Both the position numbers and the translations under genes were made by a program. A stretch of 64,000 nt of DNA, from the NCBI RefSeq assembly GCF_002865985.1, contig NZ_LNDD01000005.1, forward strand, positions 62,001 through 126,000. Reading direction: 5' to 3'. Below the pieces are notes generated by a model. The model did not search any database. It had not been told where the DNA came from and saw nothing but the letters and a program-made list of their open reading frames with translations. Positions 18,509 to 26,659 of this stretch are shown here, piece after piece. How positions within the stretch are numbered: the first letter of the stretch is position 1; the number at the start of each line of letters is the position of its first letter. The DNA comes from Thermotoga sp. SG1 (lineage in GTDB: Bacteria; Thermotogota; Thermotogae; Thermotogales; Thermotogaceae).

Positions 18509-19392
18509 CAGATCTCTACCTCCGTTTCCAGATCAACTCCGTATCTTTCCTTCACCTTTTTTCTCACAAAATCTATGAGTTGGATCACATCCTTGAAGGT
18601 TGCGCCTCCAACGTTCACGATGAAACCAGCATGCTTTTTCGATATCTGTGCTCCTCCGATCGTGTAACCTTTCAATCCCAGAGATTCTATTGCCTTTCCC
18701 ACGTAAAAATCGTTTCTGGGACGCTTGAACACACTGCCGGCACTCGGCAAATCGATTGGCTGCTTTTCCAGACGTTTTTCCAGAAAATCGTCCATCCTTT
18801 TTTTTATGAGGTCTTTTTTTCCTCTTCTAAAGAGCATCTCGACGCGTGTTATGATCATCTTTTCTCTCTTGAAAATGCTGTCTCTGTATCCAAAGGACAG
18901 TTCACTTTTCGAGATCCAGTACCTTTTCCCTTCTTTCAGAACTTCGACTGCCTCAACAAACTCTCCGATCTCTTTCCCATAGGCTCCTGCGTTCATGTAC
19001 ACAGCTCCACCAACACTTCCAGGAATTCCGTACGCGAACTCGAGCCCTTCGAGTTCTGCCTCCATCAGAATCAGACAGAGTCTCTTCAACGGCGTTCCAC
19101 TTTCGACGACAACTCTTTCTCCCTCGATCTCTACTTGATTGAGTCTCTCTGTCTTCAAGACGGCAATTTCAAGATCTTCATCCTGAACCAGAAGGTTCGT
19201 TCCAAGTCCCATAATTTGAAATGGAATAGTTTTACTCAAAAGTTCAACTGCTTTTTCGAGGGATACAACATCGTTCGGAAGAACAAGATACCTGACCTTT
19301 CCACCTATTTTCATGCTGGTATGACAGGATAGTTTTTCAAACATCCTGACATCGCATCCTGCTTTGTAGAGATCAGAGAACATTTTGTCCAA
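18487..19392 (-). CDS. murB: UDP-N-acetylenolpyruvoylglucosamine reductase
   Basis: A 301-residue flavoprotein that reduces UDP-GlcNAc-enolpyruvate to UDP-MurNAc with NADPH in peptidoglycan synthesis. FAD-binding segments IGGKVRYLVLP, GLGTNLLV and GIPGSVGGAVYMNAGAYG are present, as are the active-site serine in SAGSVFKRP and the C-terminal glutamate in EVEIWW. The start is TTG 19392 with GGAGGG eight bases upstream; the ATG three codons on is too far from that site. It is the first gene of the 12-gene minus-strand operon and is divergent from rlmN. Confidence 0.95.
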   Translation of the reverse strand: MDKMFSDLYKAGCDVRMFEKLSCHTSMKIGGKVRYLVLPNDVVSLEKAVELLSKTIPFQIMGLGTNLLVQDEDLEIAVLKTERLNQVEIEGERVVVESGTPLKRLCLILMEAELEGLEFAYGIPGSVGGAVYMNAGAYGKEIGEFVEAVEVLKEGKRYWISKSELSFGYRDSIFKREKMIITRVEMLFRRGKKDLIKKRMDDFLEKRLEKQPIDLPSAGSVFKRPRNDFYVGKAIESLGLKGYTIGGAQISKKHAGFIVNVGGATFKDVIQLIDFVRKKVKERYGVDLETEVEIWWSGKRL

Positions 19393-19410
19393 TTTACATT
19401 CCCTCCTTAT

Positions 19411-19418
19411 AGTATAAT
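19411..19418. promoter_or_regulatory. overlapping -10 boxes for rlmN and murB
   Basis: The plus strand has TATAAT at 19413-19418 for rlmN; the minus strand has TATACT at 19416-19411 for murB. The two hexamers share four bases. No good -35 boxes are seen on either side, so the assignment rests on the -10 matches and the 47-base divergent gap. Confidence 0.4.
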
Positions 19419-19439
19419 TTCAAACTGGGAGGTGTTGAC

Positions 19440-20471
19440 TTGAAAAACTTACTCGATCTTTCCTACGATGAACTGGTCAGCGAAATCACTGGTCTTGGAC
19501 TTGAGCGCTACAGAGCGGATCAAATTCTGGACTGGGTGTTCGACAAAAAGGTGAATAACTTCGACGAAATGACGAATCTTTCAAAGAAACACCGTGCTCT
19601 GTTGAAAGAGCACTTCACCATTCCTTTTTTGAAGCTCCTGGAAAAGAGGGTTTCCAAGATAGATGGTACCACCAAATTCCTGTGGGAACTCGAGGATGGT
19701 AACACGATAGAGTCCGTGATGATCTTCCATCCAGGCAGAATAACAGCGTGTATCTCCACACAGGTTGGTTGTCCTGTCAGGTGCACGTTCTGTGCCACGG
19801 GAATGAGCGGATTCGTGCGAAATCTCACCACAGGAGAGATCGTTTCACAGATTCTCTCCATGGAGAAAGAAGAGGAAAAGAAGATAGGAAACGTTGTTTA
19901 CATGGGAATGGGAGAGCCGCTGCTCAACTACGAGAACACGATAAAAAGCATAAGAATCCTCAACCACAAAAAGATGGGAAACATAGGAATCAGAAGGATC
20001 ACGATTTCGACTGTGGGGATACCGGATAAGATCATCCAGCTGGCCGACGAAGGACTCGATATAAAACTCGCACTTTCTCTTCACGCTCCCACAAACTTCA
20101 AGAGAGATCAGCTCGTTCCACTGAACAGGAAGTATTCTGTGGAGGAGATTTTGAACGCTATCAAGATGTACCAGATGAAGACGGGAAAGCGAGTGACAAT
20201 AGAGTACGTTTTGATAAGAGGCGTGAATGATGAGATAAGCGATGCAAAAAAACTTGCCGAAATACTCAAAGGACTGAAGGTGTTCGTTAACCTGATCCCT
20301 GTGAACCCGACCGTGGCTGGCCTTTCGAGACCTTCCAGACAGCGCATATTGGCCTTCAAAAAAATATTGCTTGAAAACGGTATAGAAGCAGAAATCAGAC
20401 AGGAGAAAGGTAGTGACATTGAGGCTGCATGCGGCCAGCTGAGGCTGAAGAGAAAAGTCTCATCGCCATGA
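19440..20471 (+). CDS. rlmN: RlmN, 23S rRNA/tRNA adenine-C2 methyltransferase (radical SAM)
   Basis: A 343-residue radical SAM enzyme that methylates C2 of A2503 in 23S rRNA and A37 in some tRNAs. The iron-sulfur motif is CPVRCTFC; the SAM region has GMGEPLLNY; the C-terminal cysteine of GSDIEAACGQL is the methylated catalytic residue. The start is TTG 19440 after GGGAGGTG. The stop overlaps the PASTA gene start (ATGA). Confidence 0.96.
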   Translation: MKNLLDLSYDELVSEITGLGLERYRADQILDWVFDKKVNNFDEMTNLSKKHRALLKEHFTIPFLKLLEKRVSKIDGTTKFLWELEDGNTIESVMIFHPGRITACISTQVGCPVRCTFCATGMSGFVRNLTTGEIVSQILSMEKEEEKKIGNVVYMGMGEPLLNYENTIKSIRILNHKKMGNIGIRRITISTVGIPDKIIQLADEGLDIKLALSLHAPTNFKRDQLVPLNRKYSVEEILNAIKMYQMKTGKRVTIEYVLIRGVNDEISDAKKLAEILKGLKVFVNLIPVNPTVAGLSRPSRQRILAFKKILLENGIEAEIRQEKGSDIEAACGQLRLKRKVSSP

Positions 20472-21082
20472 AAGTTTTCCTTGGAATGTTGACGGGTGTT
20501 GTCGCAGGAGGATTGCTTTTTCTCCTCACGATCGGGTTATACCAAAATCAGTTTGTGATAGTTCCTGATGTTACGGGACTTTCAGGAACGAAAGCCTGCG
20601 AAAAATTGAGGGAATCCGGTCTTTTATGTGATAAAGTATCCACCGAGACAGTGATCGACACGTATCCTCAGAGTGGTTCGAAGGTCAAGAAGGGAAGGAT
20701 CATAAACCTGTATTACGAAAACTCGTTGAAGGATGTTATCCCTCGTTTTGTGGATGTGAAGCTTTCGGTAGCAGAGGAGATCTTGAAAAAACTTGGGTGG
20801 AACTACGAGATCGTTCGATTTCCTTTTGGTGAAGAAAAGGATAGAGTGCTTGCTACCTATCCTGAAGCAGGAAAACTCTACAACGGGAAACTGATTCTTC
20901 TTGTGGACACAGGAGAAAAAGAAGAGTATTTCGTTGTGGAAAATTATGTGGGAAGGAGTCCATCCGACGTAGAAAACGAAGAACACGTAGTTTTCGTTGG
21001 AAACGGTAGCAGGGTGGTATCCCAGTATCCACCGGCTGGATCCATCGCAACGGAAGTCATATTGATCCTCGGGGAGGAGTGA
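20468..21082 (+). CDS. membrane-anchored PASTA-repeat protein without kinase domain
   Basis: A 204-residue protein: one membrane helix at about 4-24, then three PASTA-like repeats outside the cytoplasm at roughly 30-85 (VPDVTGLSGTKACEKL ... YPQSGSKVKKG), 89-147 and 153-202. PASTA repeats bind muropeptides or lipid II in Firmicutes PrkC/PknB kinases and in penicillin-binding proteins. Here there is no kinase domain. ATG 20468 overlaps the rlmN stop as ATGA; an ATG at 20429 is open too but would overlap rlmN by 43 bases and place extra charged residues before the helix. Neighbours rlmN, rsgA and rpe are those of prkC in Firmicutes. Confidence 0.85.
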   Translation: MKVFLGMLTGVVAGGLLFLLTIGLYQNQFVIVPDVTGLSGTKACEKLRESGLLCDKVSTETVIDTYPQSGSKVKKGRIINLYYENSLKDVIPRFVDVKLSVAEEILKKLGWNYEIVRFPFGEEKDRVLATYPEAGKLYNGKLILLVDTGEKEEYFVVENYVGRSPSDVENEEHVVFVGNGSRVVSQYPPAGSIATEVILILGEE

Positions 21083-21084
21083 TC

Positions 21085-21966
21085 TTGAGGAGAAGAGGTA
21101 TTGTGTTGAGCTTTCATTCGAACATGGTCACGGTCGAGGACGAAGAAACTGGGGAGAGGCTTCTCTGTAAATTGAGAGGGAAGTTTCGTTTGCAGAATCT
21201 GAAGATCTACGTCGGAGACAGAGTGGAGTACACACCGGACGGCACAGGGTCCGGTGTGATAGAGAACGTTCTTCACAGGAAGAATCTGCTCGTAAAACCA
21301 CATGTTGCGAACGTTGATCAGGTCATTCTCGTTGTCACCGTGAAAATGCCAGAAACCTCGACCTACATCATCGACAAGTTCTTGGTCCTCACCGAGAAGA
21401 ACGAACTGGAAACCGTTCTTGTCATAAACAAGATGGATATATACGACGAAGAGGATCTCGAAAAAGTAAAGGAGCTGGAACGTATCTATTCAAAACTTTA
21501 CCCGATCGTGAAAACAAGTGCGAAAGCGGGAATGGGCATCGAAGAACTCAAGGAATACCTGAAGGGAAAAATCAGTACCATGGCAGGGTTGTCTGGTGTT
21601 GGAAAGAGCAGTCTTCTCAACGCGATAAATCCCGGCCTGAAACTTCGGGTAAGTGAGGTCTCTCAAAAACTCCAGAGAGGAAGGCATACCACCACCTCCG
21701 CCCAGCTTCTGAGGTTTGATTTTGGAGGCTATGTGGTTGACACTCCGGGCTTTGCAAACCTTGAGATAGGTGACATAGAACCAGAGGAGTTGAAATATTA
21801 CTTCAAAGAATTCAACGGAAAGCAGTGTTTCTTCTCCGACTGTAATCACATAGACGAGCCAGAGTGTGGTGTGAAGGAAGCCGTGGAAAATGGTGAAATC
21901 GCTGAAAGTCGCTACGAAAACTACGTGAAGATGTTTCACGAACTTCTGGGAAGGGGGAAAAGTTGA
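21085..21966 (+). CDS. rsgA: RsgA (YjeQ), small ribosomal subunit maturation GTPase
   Basis: A circularly permuted GTPase of 293 residues: N-terminal OB fold, then the G4 motif NKMD before G1 (GLSGVGKSS) and G3 (DTPGF), and a C-terminal zinc knuckle (CFFSDCNHIDEPECGV). It checks late 30S assembly. Start choice: TTG 21085 is seven bases after GGGGAGG; the upstream GTG 21079 is only one base from that site. It closely resembles, but is not identical to, the T. maritima protein as I remember it. The stop TGA shares a base with the rpe ATG. Confidence 0.95.
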   Translation: MRRRGIVLSFHSNMVTVEDEETGERLLCKLRGKFRLQNLKIYVGDRVEYTPDGTGSGVIENVLHRKNLLVKPHVANVDQVILVVTVKMPETSTYIIDKFLVLTEKNELETVLVINKMDIYDEEDLEKVKELERIYSKLYPIVKTSAKAGMGIEELKEYLKGKISTMAGLSGVGKSSLLNAINPGLKLRVSEVSQKLQRGRHTTTSAQLLRFDFGGYVVDTPGFANLEIGDIEPEELKYYFKEFNGKQCFFSDCNHIDEPECGVKEAVENGEIAESRYENYVKMFHELLGRGKS

Positions 21967-22628
21967 TGGTAAAGATCGCCGCTTCGATCCTTGCGTGTGA
22001 TCTTGCAAGACTCGCCGATGAGGTAAAGAGGGTGGAAGAACACATAGACATGGTTCACTTCGACGTCATGGATGGACACTTCGTTCCGAACATCTCGTTC
22101 GGACTGCCCGTTCTCAAAGCCCTGAGAAAAGAAACCAGCCTTCCAATAAGTGTTCACCTGATGATCACAAATCCAGAGGACTATGTAGACCGCTTTGTGG
22201 AAGAGGGAGCAGACATGGTGGCGGTCCACTACGAGACAACACCACATCTTCACAGGATAGTACACAGGATAAAAGATCTTGGTGCGAAGGCGTTTGTTGC
22301 CATCAACCCCCACACACCGGTTTTTCTCCTGTCTGAGATCATAACGGATGTGGATGGCGTACTCGTGATGAGTGTGAACCCGGGCTTTTCCGGCCAGAGA
22401 TTCATCGCGAGGAGTCTGGAAAAGATAAGGAACCTGAAGAGGATGATAAGGGATCTGGGGCTCGAAACGGAGATCATGGTCGACGGTGGTGTCAACGAAG
22501 AAAACGCTTCAATTCTGGTAAAGAACGGTGCAACGATCCTTGTGATGGGGTACGGTATCTTCAGAAACGAAAACTACGTGGAACTGGTGAAATCCATCAA
22601 GCGGGAAAGAGAGGAATCTGCTGACTGA
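21966..22628 (+). CDS. rpe: ribulose-phosphate 3-epimerase
   Basis: A 220-residue TIM-barrel enzyme interconverting ribulose-5-phosphate and xylulose-5-phosphate in the pentose phosphate pathway. Motifs: SILACD, HFDVMDGHFVPN (metal histidine and catalytic aspartate), VHLM, and VNPGFSGQ and DGGV for phosphate binding. ATG 21966 is eight bases after GGGGG. Its last 32 bases overlap mutS on the other strand. Transketolase at 56597 acts on the same pentose phosphates. Confidence 0.96.
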   Translation: MVKIAASILACDLARLADEVKRVEEHIDMVHFDVMDGHFVPNISFGLPVLKALRKETSLPISVHLMITNPEDYVDRFVEEGADMVAVHYETTPHLHRIVHRIKDLGAKAFVAINPHTPVFLLSEIITDVDGVLVMSVNPGFSGQRFIARSLEKIRNLKRMIRDLGLETEIMVDGGVNEENASILVKNGATILVMGYGIFRNENYVELVKSIKREREESAD

Positions 22629-24984
22629 ACTTCTTCACTTTTTCATTCTTTCTCTGACTCTTTGTTTTGAAGCCTTTTTCCATTATCTCAAAGGCCCTCC
22701 TTATAACGTTCTCTGGAATACCTGCAATCCTCGCCACCTCTATACCGTAACTCCTGTCTGCCACTCCATCCACGACTCTGTGGGTAAACACTACGTTGCT
22801 TTCCTCTTCCTTCACAAGGATCGTCTTGTTCTGAACCTGGGGGAAGAGGTTTTCCAGATTCGTCAATTCGATGAAGTGTGTGGCAAAGAGGACCTTGCAT
22901 CCTCTGGAGATGAGTTCTTCGGAAATCGCCCATGCGATGCTGATGCCATCCTGTGTGCCGGTTCCTCTTCCCACTTCGTCCAGGAGAACCAGACTCTTTC
23001 TTGTGGCCTTCAGAAGGATGAGCGCCATTTCGTTCATTTCAACAAGAAACGTGCTTCGACCACCAGCAAGATCGTCCCTTGCTCCCATCCTTGTGAATAT
23101 CCTGTCGAACACAGGAAGAACTGCTTTTTTCGCAGGAACAAAAGAGCCAATCTGTGCCATGAGAGAGATGAGTCCCACCTGTCTTATGAAAGTGGATTTA
23201 CCACTCATGTTTGGACCAGTTATCACCGTGAACCTCTTTTCATCGTCCATGTAGAGATCGTTTTCCACGAAATCCCGTGTGAATCTCTCAACGACCGGAT
23301 GTCTTCCCCCGATTATCTCCATCCTATCCTCGGAAAAGGTGGGTCTTGTGTAATTGTAGAGAATCGCATCGTAGGCCAGGGTGGAGAGTACATCTATTCT
23401 GGCAAGTTCTTCTGAAATCTCAAGGAGGATCTCTTTGTGTCTTTTCACTTCTTCGCATATCTTCCTGAAGAGTTCCTTTTCGAGTTCTTCTATCCTCTCT
23501 TTTGCGGCCATTATCTTCGTTTCGAATTCTTTCAGTTCTGGCGTGATGAATCTCTCGGAGTTCACAAGGGTCTGTTTTCTTTCGTAATCTTCGGGGACCT
23601 TGTCCAAGTTTGCCTTCGTCACCTCAATGTAGTAACCGAAGACCTGGTTGTATCCAACCTTCAGTTTCTGTATCCCCGTTTTTTCTCTTTCCTTTTCCTC
23701 GAACTCCTTCAATTTCTCTTCTGAGTGTTCAAGAAGATCTCTGTACTCGTCCAGTTCTGGGGAAAACCCTCTTTTTATCACCCTTCCTTCTCCCGGACTG
23801 CCCGCAGGATCGTCTTCGATCGCTTTGCAGAGAAGATCGAAAAGGGAGTCTGGAAAGTTGAGTTTTTCGAAGAAATCGAAACTTGATAGCTCCTCGTTCA
23901 GCTTCGGCACAACGCTCAAGGTCTCCCTCAGTGCCACAAGGTCTCTCGGAACAGCCCGGTTGTACTCCACTCTTGAGACAATCCTTTCAACGTCTCGCAC
24001 CCCGGAAAGGAGTTTTCTGATCCTTTCCAGTTTCAACCTGTCCTCTTTCAATTTCTCGACGGCGTTGAGTCTATCCTCTATCTGATGTCTATCGGTCAGT
24101 GGATGAAGGATCCATTTCTTCAGAAGCCTTGCGCCCATGGGTGTTTCCGTGTGGTTCAGAACGTCGAAGAGGTTCTTTCCTTTTTCCCCGGGAATGAGGG
24201 AGAGATTCTCCACTGTGGCAGAATCGAGTATCATGAAGGTCTTTCTGGAAATGGTGACTGGTGGTTTTAGGTTCAATTTTTCAGAGATCATCGTGTATTT
24301 GATGTACTTTATCAAAGCCGAAAGTGATTTCATGGCAAGCGAAGAGAGTTCGAAGTGGTGTATGTCCTCTATTCCGTAGACCCTTTTCACTTCTTCTTCG
24401 GGCTCGGAGAAGTACCATTCGTCGATAACTTCGATGTATACGCCGGGAAGCGTTTCTCTTAACTTCGATTCGAGATCTTCCGGACAGACGATTTCAGATA
24501 CAGAGTAGGCCTTCATCAGGTCTAGGACTTCCTGTTCATCGATACTTTCATGGATCAACACCTCTCCGGTGGAAACATCACAGAACACGGCACAGTATTT
24601 CTCTTTTTCCCTGACGAGAACAACCATGTAGTTGTTCGTTTCGCTGAGGAACTCGTCTTCCACTATGGCTCCGGGAGTCACAACACGTGTGACCTCTCTC
24701 CTGATGAGTTTTTTCGATTTTGAAGGCTCTTCCATTTGATCACAGATGGCGACCTTGTAGCCTGCCTCGACCAGTTTTTTCAGGTAGGTGTTCAGGGCAT
24801 GGTACGGTATGCCCGCCATGGGAGCGTCCTGTCTTTTTGTGAGAACGATGTTCAAAACCTTCGACACGGTCTTGGCATCTTCGAAGAATGCCTCGTAAAA
24901 ATCTCCCAGACGAAACAGAAGGATGGAATCCTTGTACTGTTCTTTTATCTTCAGGTACTGTTCCATAAGGGGTGTCATCTTCAC
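22597..24984 (-). CDS. mutS: DNA mismatch repair protein MutS
   Basis: A 795-residue MutS1. The N-terminal mismatch-binding domain begins MTPLMEQYLKIKEQY and carries the FRLGDFYEAF segment with the Phe-x-Glu mismatch wedge. Connector, lever and clamp domains follow. The C-terminal ATPase has Walker A GPNMSGKST, Walker B LVLLDEVGRGT and the ATHF motif. The start is GTG 24984, overlapping the GNAT gene stop. Its 3' end overlaps rpe antiparallel by 32 bases. mutL is not in the window. Confidence 0.96.
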   Translation of the reverse strand: MKMTPLMEQYLKIKEQYKDSILLFRLGDFYEAFFEDAKTVSKVLNIVLTKRQDAPMAGIPYHALNTYLKKLVEAGYKVAICDQMEEPSKSKKLIRREVTRVVTPGAIVEDEFLSETNNYMVVLVREKEKYCAVFCDVSTGEVLIHESIDEQEVLDLMKAYSVSEIVCPEDLESKLRETLPGVYIEVIDEWYFSEPEEEVKRVYGIEDIHHFELSSLAMKSLSALIKYIKYTMISEKLNLKPPVTISRKTFMILDSATVENLSLIPGEKGKNLFDVLNHTETPMGARLLKKWILHPLTDRHQIEDRLNAVEKLKEDRLKLERIRKLLSGVRDVERIVSRVEYNRAVPRDLVALRETLSVVPKLNEELSSFDFFEKLNFPDSLFDLLCKAIEDDPAGSPGEGRVIKRGFSPELDEYRDLLEHSEEKLKEFEEKEREKTGIQKLKVGYNQVFGYYIEVTKANLDKVPEDYERKQTLVNSERFITPELKEFETKIMAAKERIEELEKELFRKICEEVKRHKEILLEISEELARIDVLSTLAYDAILYNYTRPTFSEDRMEIIGGRHPVVERFTRDFVENDLYMDDEKRFTVITGPNMSGKSTFIRQVGLISLMAQIGSFVPAKKAVLPVFDRIFTRMGARDDLAGGRSTFLVEMNEMALILLKATRKSLVLLDEVGRGTGTQDGISIAWAISEELISRGCKVLFATHFIELTNLENLFPQVQNKTILVKEEESNVVFTHRVVDGVADRSYGIEVARIAGIPENVIRRAFEIMEKGFKTKSQRKNEKVKKFSQQIPLFPA

Positions 24985-25415
24985 CGTCCCACCACCTTTT
25001 CCATTCTCACGTGCGGAATGTTTGCTTCGTAGAATATCTCCCCTTTTGCCTTGTATCCAAGCTTTTCGTAAAACCCCCTCACTTGAATCTGAGCGTTCAG
25101 AACAAGCTTTTTCGCTCCTTTCGATACGAGCTCTCTTTCCACCTCTTTCATGAGAAATCTACCGTAATCTTTTCCACGTTCTTCCTTTAAAATTGCCACG
25201 CGCTCTATTTTGAAAATCCCTTCGCCGATTCTTCTTATCCTGGAGACGCCTACGTACTTTCCATTCACTTCCAGAAGAGCATGCAAACTCTCTGGATCTT
25301 TTCCATCCAGTTCATCTTCCTCTGATACTTTCTGCTCTTCTATGAACACCTTCCTTCTGATTTCAAACGCCTTTTCCATGAGCTCACTGTCACCTTCGAA
25401 GAAGATCACACGCAC
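24981..25415 (-). CDS. GNAT-family N-acetyltransferase
   Basis: A 144-residue acetyltransferase fold: the acetyl-CoA binding segment is near ILKEERGKDYGRFLMKEVE, and the closing FYEKLGYKAKGE is typical of the family. It resembles the ElaA/YitI type. The acceptor is unknown. The start GTG 25415 follows GAGGTGG. It shares a four-base overlap with mutS, so the two are co-transcribed. It is divergent from the exported protein gene at 25481. Confidence 0.8.
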   Translation of the reverse strand: MRVIFFEGDSELMEKAFEIRRKVFIEEQKVSEEDELDGKDPESLHALLEVNGKYVGVSRIRRIGEGIFKIERVAILKEERGKDYGRFLMKEVERELVSKGAKKLVLNAQIQVRGFYEKLGYKAKGEIFYEANIPHVRMEKVVGR

Positions 25416-25449
25416 CTTTTACCACCTCTCAGGATATTTTAACTCCAGG

Positions 25450-25458
25450 TGGTAGAAT
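25450..25458 (+). promoter_or_regulatory. extended -10 promoter TGGTAGAAT
   Basis: TG-G-TAGAAT ends 22 bases before the ATG at 25481. Predicted transcription would begin about 25465, right at the ribosome site, giving a leader of about 16 bases. Confidence 0.5.
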
Positions 25459-25480
25459 TTCCAGGAAGGGGGTGAAAGAC

Positions 25481-26656
25481 ATGAGGATCTTGTTGATAAT
25501 TTTATCTGTTCTGTCAGCAACAGCCATGGCATCACCCGTGCTTCTTCTTTTCGAAGACAGTGCGATACTCATGGAAGACGTTTCTGTGAACAATACGAAG
25601 AACATCACGATACCGGAAAACTGGGATGTTATGGACGTGTTAGGGGCAGAGAGCTGGCATGTTCTACCACAAGAAAAACTCTCATGGGAAGATGTTATGA
25701 AGGGAAAGGTCGTCGAAATAGTGGAAAATCCTCCTGAAAGATCTGAACTTGTGAGTCTGTCGCCTCTTGTTTTCAGGAAAGGAAAAAAGTACTTCTTATA
25801 CAGTACCACTCTGGAGAAATGGCTGGCGTTCGACTACGAAGAATCAAAAACTGAGCGAACACTCGTTTTGAACGGTCAGGGAGAGGTAACGGTTCTGCTT
25901 TACTCCAGCGCAGGCTGGAATGTCCAGTACTATCTTTTTGAAAATCTCCTGATCGGGAACGCTTTCCTTTCTGTCTCCGGTGTGGATCACGCAGAGGTTT
26001 TTCTTGTTTCAAGACGCCTGAAAGAAACATCGATGAAAGAAACCTTTGCCATAAGCAGGGCTCCGTCTGGTGAAACCTTCGAAGAATATGAAGCCGAAGA
26101 GGTGAAAATTTACCCTCTTGGAGAAGTAAAAAATCTGAACAGATCCCCTGTTGTGGAGTTTTTGCGCACGAACCTGTCAAATCTGGAGGAATTTTACGAC
26201 TACAAATTCAGTGTGAGCGATCGAAGTTTCGATTTCCAGAAGACCACGTTTACAAAGAGGTTCAAAACCTTCGTTGACCTTCCAAAGGGTACAGTGAACA
26301 TCTTCTCAAAAGTGGCCGGAATGAGCCTGATCGTCGGGAAAACAGATATAATGGACACCCCAAAGAACACTCCGCTGGAGATTCCAGTGACATCCTCGTG
26401 GGACGTGCGTGTGAAGGGGGATCTTCTGGAAGAAAAAGAATACAAAGATTTCCATGAAAGACGCTGGAAAGTGACGGTCCAGAATCTTGGAGAAACAGAA
26501 TCCAGGGTGAGAATCACCGTATACGGAAGCGAGATGACCTTGCAGAAGACCTCCGTCGAGCCGTCAAAGGTGACTTCTGATTTGATCGTTTTTTATCTAC
26601 TCGTCTCCGGCAGTTCAGAAAAGGAGATCGAATTCACTGTGAGGAGCAGGTGGTGA
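25481..26656 (+). CDS. exported protein with DUF4139-like C-terminal domain
   Basis: A 391-residue protein with a clear signal peptide (MRILLIILSVLSATAMA, likely cut after AMA). The C-terminal part, with FVDLPKGTVNIFSKVAG, a long beta-rich stretch and a final EIEFTVRSRW, resembles DUF4139 proteins, which are secreted beta-rich proteins of unknown role. ATG 25481 is nine bases after AGGAAGGGGG; GTG 25472 lies inside that site. The gene is followed after three bases by a transporter gene. Domain assignment is from pattern memory and needs a profile search. Confidence 0.65.
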   Translation: MRILLIILSVLSATAMASPVLLLFEDSAILMEDVSVNNTKNITIPENWDVMDVLGAESWHVLPQEKLSWEDVMKGKVVEIVENPPERSELVSLSPLVFRKGKKYFLYSTTLEKWLAFDYEESKTERTLVLNGQGEVTVLLYSSAGWNVQYYLFENLLIGNAFLSVSGVDHAEVFLVSRRLKETSMKETFAISRAPSGETFEEYEAEEVKIYPLGEVKNLNRSPVVEFLRTNLSNLEEFYDYKFSVSDRSFDFQKTTFTKRFKTFVDLPKGTVNIFSKVAGMSLIVGKTDIMDTPKNTPLEIPVTSSWDVRVKGDLLEEKEYKDFHERRWKVTVQNLGETESRVRITVYGSEMTLQKTSVEPSKVTSDLIVFYLLVSGSSEKEIEFTVRSRW

Positions 26657-26659
26657 GGT

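Noticed and set aside
20429-20467. An earlier ATG (20429) as the PASTA gene start
   Set aside because: It adds charged residues before the membrane helix and overlaps rlmN by 43 bases; ATG 20468 gives the usual ATGA coupling.
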